A DNA stretch of 64,000 bases from Sphingobacterium athyrii. Its GTDB lineage: Bacteria; Bacteroidota; Bacteroidia; Sphingobacteriales; Sphingobacteriaceae. Within the stretch, counting starts at the first letter, position 1. Each line of letters opens with the position of its first letter. A model generated the notes under the pieces. It was not told the DNA's origin. It did no database searches and was given only the letters and a program-made list of their open reading frames with translations. The stretch is taken from assembly GCF_003071065.1 (NCBI RefSeq), contig NZ_QCXX01000001.1, positions 1,447,556 to 1,511,555 on the forward strand, written 5' to 3'. The position numbers and the translations under genes were made by a program. Of the stretch, positions 62,971 through 64,000 are shown piece by piece.

Positions 62971-63655
62971 GTTGTTACCACCCCTTATTTTGAGATTACC
63001 CATATCGATGATTTATCCGATACATCCATTGATCTAGCTGTTTATATCCCACATTCTGAGATCATCAACAACCGTGGTACCATAAAACAAATATAATTGT
63101 CTATACCCCTCCTTTTTAGATCATCAACAGCATTCGACGACTCTGATTTAGTTGACTTACAGTTGTGTATACCCTACTTTTTGAGGTCATCAACATCTTA
63201 GGATAGTTTTTCATTACCTATTCGCCTGTTGTGTATACCTACATTATGGGATCATTAATATCATTGGTTGACAAAATAGTTTTTAGCTTAAGGTTGTGTA
63301 TGCCATACATTATGAGATAATCGCCTTCAAGAATTAACAAATCCGAAAAGCCCCCGTTGCATATACCCTAAATCTTGAAATCACCAACAATCTTGGCGCA
63401 CACAATCCATGGCAAGAGAAGCGTTGTACATACCCTGCTTTTTGAGGTCATCAACATCGTAAACGATTTATCTTTAAAAAAACTCACCGTTGTGTATACC
63501 CTACTTTTTAAGGTCATCAACATCCTTTTAGGTTTATAGCCGGTATAAACTAAGTTGCGTATACCCTACAATTTGAGATCATCAACATCAAATGAGAAAC
63601 TACGTGATTATTGGTGGGAGTTGTGTATACCCTACATTTTGAGATCATCAACATC
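62971..63655 (+). CRISPR. CRISPR-like array 2: eleven repeats, ten spacers
   Basis: Repeats start at 62971, 63037, 63096, 63162, 63228, 63293, 63356, 63423, 63489, 63554 and 63620, 35-37 bases each. The first (GTTGTTACCACCCCTTATTTT...) and third are strongly diverged, the last is canonical. Spacers are 30 bases in most cases, but 23 (63073-63095), 27 (63329-63355) and 29 (63525-63553) also occur. The spacer at 63198-63227 is identical to the one at 62607-62636 of array 1, and its upstream repeat is identical too. The degeneracy is unlike a conventional adapting CRISPR array. Confidence 0.85.
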
Positions 63656-63961
63656 CTACTTTCTAGTATCCTAATAATAATCAAAAACATAAAGTAGAAT
63701 GTAACCCAACATTTTTTGATAAAGGATATTCAGTGAGTCGCCATCGCGCTCACCCTACGTCATAACAAGATGCCTCAATATATATAATTTCGTAAATTTT
63801 ATTACTTACTTTGCAAGCACTTCTGGAAAGATTGAGAAAATATTGTTTTGTTAATTTTGGACTTTTTAACTCCTTTTAAGCCAGAGAACGTTTGAACTTG
63901 TATATCCCTTTTTTTATTTATCACTGGCAATTTCAAACCAAGTTCAGAAACGGAATTACGA
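63656..63961 (+). repeat. Array leader, copy 2
   Basis: Second copy of the 300-bp leader, with about ten base differences from copy 1 and no visible gap between them. The promoter TAATTTTG is at 63852-63859. Differences in the hairpin loop (CATC instead of CATT) and in the AAGGGTATTTAG region (AAGGATATTCAG here) show the copies have begun to diverge. Confidence 0.75.
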
Positions 63962-64000
63962 GTTGTTACCACCCCTTATTTTGAGATTACCCATATCGAT
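63962..64000 (+). CRISPR. Start of array 3 (cut by the window end)
   Basis: A degenerate repeat at 63962-63997 is identical to the first repeat of array 2, and the first three spacer bases also match (GAT). The third cassette therefore continues beyond the window, perhaps as a further copy of array 2. Confidence 0.7.

Overview
The window reads as chromosomal DNA of a Bacteroidota bacterium, most likely a Sphingobacterium or close relative. The evidence is two SusC/SusD pairs, many promoters of the Bacteroidota type (TTTG, about 20 bases, TAnnTTTG), and a LytS/LytTR two-component pair. The oleate hydratase and several other proteins also have a flavobacterial or sphingobacterial look. No rRNA, tRNA, prophage or intact insertion sequence was recognised.

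Layout. 1-6.7 kb: end of a PLP-homeostasis gene, a glutamine amidotransferase, a quinone/electrophile-defence group (MdaB-like reductase, YgiN-like monooxygenase, divergent LysR regulator, Crp-like regulator, OsmC peroxidase), then a LytTR response regulator and its kinase. 6.8-12.7 kb: an RND efflux operon (TolC, permease, adaptor), divergent from the two-component genes. 12.8-24.7 kb: single metabolic and stress genes, including a choloylglycine-hydrolase-type amidase, methyltransferase, Dyp peroxidase, AraC regulator with oleate hydratase, and a class C serine hydrolase. Remnants of a Crp-type and a TolC-type gene follow. 25-29.2 kb: an MFS/HlyD/TolC tripartite drug exporter. 29.5-31.4 kb: a BlaI/BlaR1-like pair behind a large palindrome; the sensor carries a fused amidase-like domain.

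32.9-58.9 kb is one co-directional minus-strand polysaccharide utilisation locus. In transcription order it has SusC, SusD, two surface-lipoprotein candidates, a GH27/36-like hydrolase, a GntR regulator, a sodium:solute symporter, GH95, GH36 alpha-galactosidase, a sialate-O-acetylesterase-type esterase, a second GH95, then a second SusC/SusD pair. The enzymes suggest an acetylated glycan decorated with alpha-fucose or alpha-galactose. The locus has no hybrid two-component system and no FecI/FecR pair of its own.

60.3-64.0 kb holds the most interesting system. A small Cas12f/TnpB-like protein has lost its visible RuvC catalytic residues and the C-terminal RuvC-III/zinc-finger part. It lies 16 bp downstream of an ECF-type sigma factor gene with two region-4-like domains. 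Divergent from them is a long set of CRISPR-like units: 17 visible repeats of 35-37 bases with spacers of mostly 30 bases. These form at least three cassettes, two of them behind a duplicated leader of about 300 bases that contains its own promoter and hairpin. No cas1, cas2 or effector nuclease is present. The simplest reading is an RNA-guided transcription activator: a nuclease-dead Cas12-like protein placing a sigma factor at sites chosen by many guide RNAs. I recall recent work on nuclease-dead Cas12f homologues coupled to sigma factors in Bacteroidota, but could not check it here. The multi-guide array, tandem leader duplication and doubled sigma-4 domain deserve direct attention. By eye no spacer matched the promoter of the neighbouring utilisation locus.
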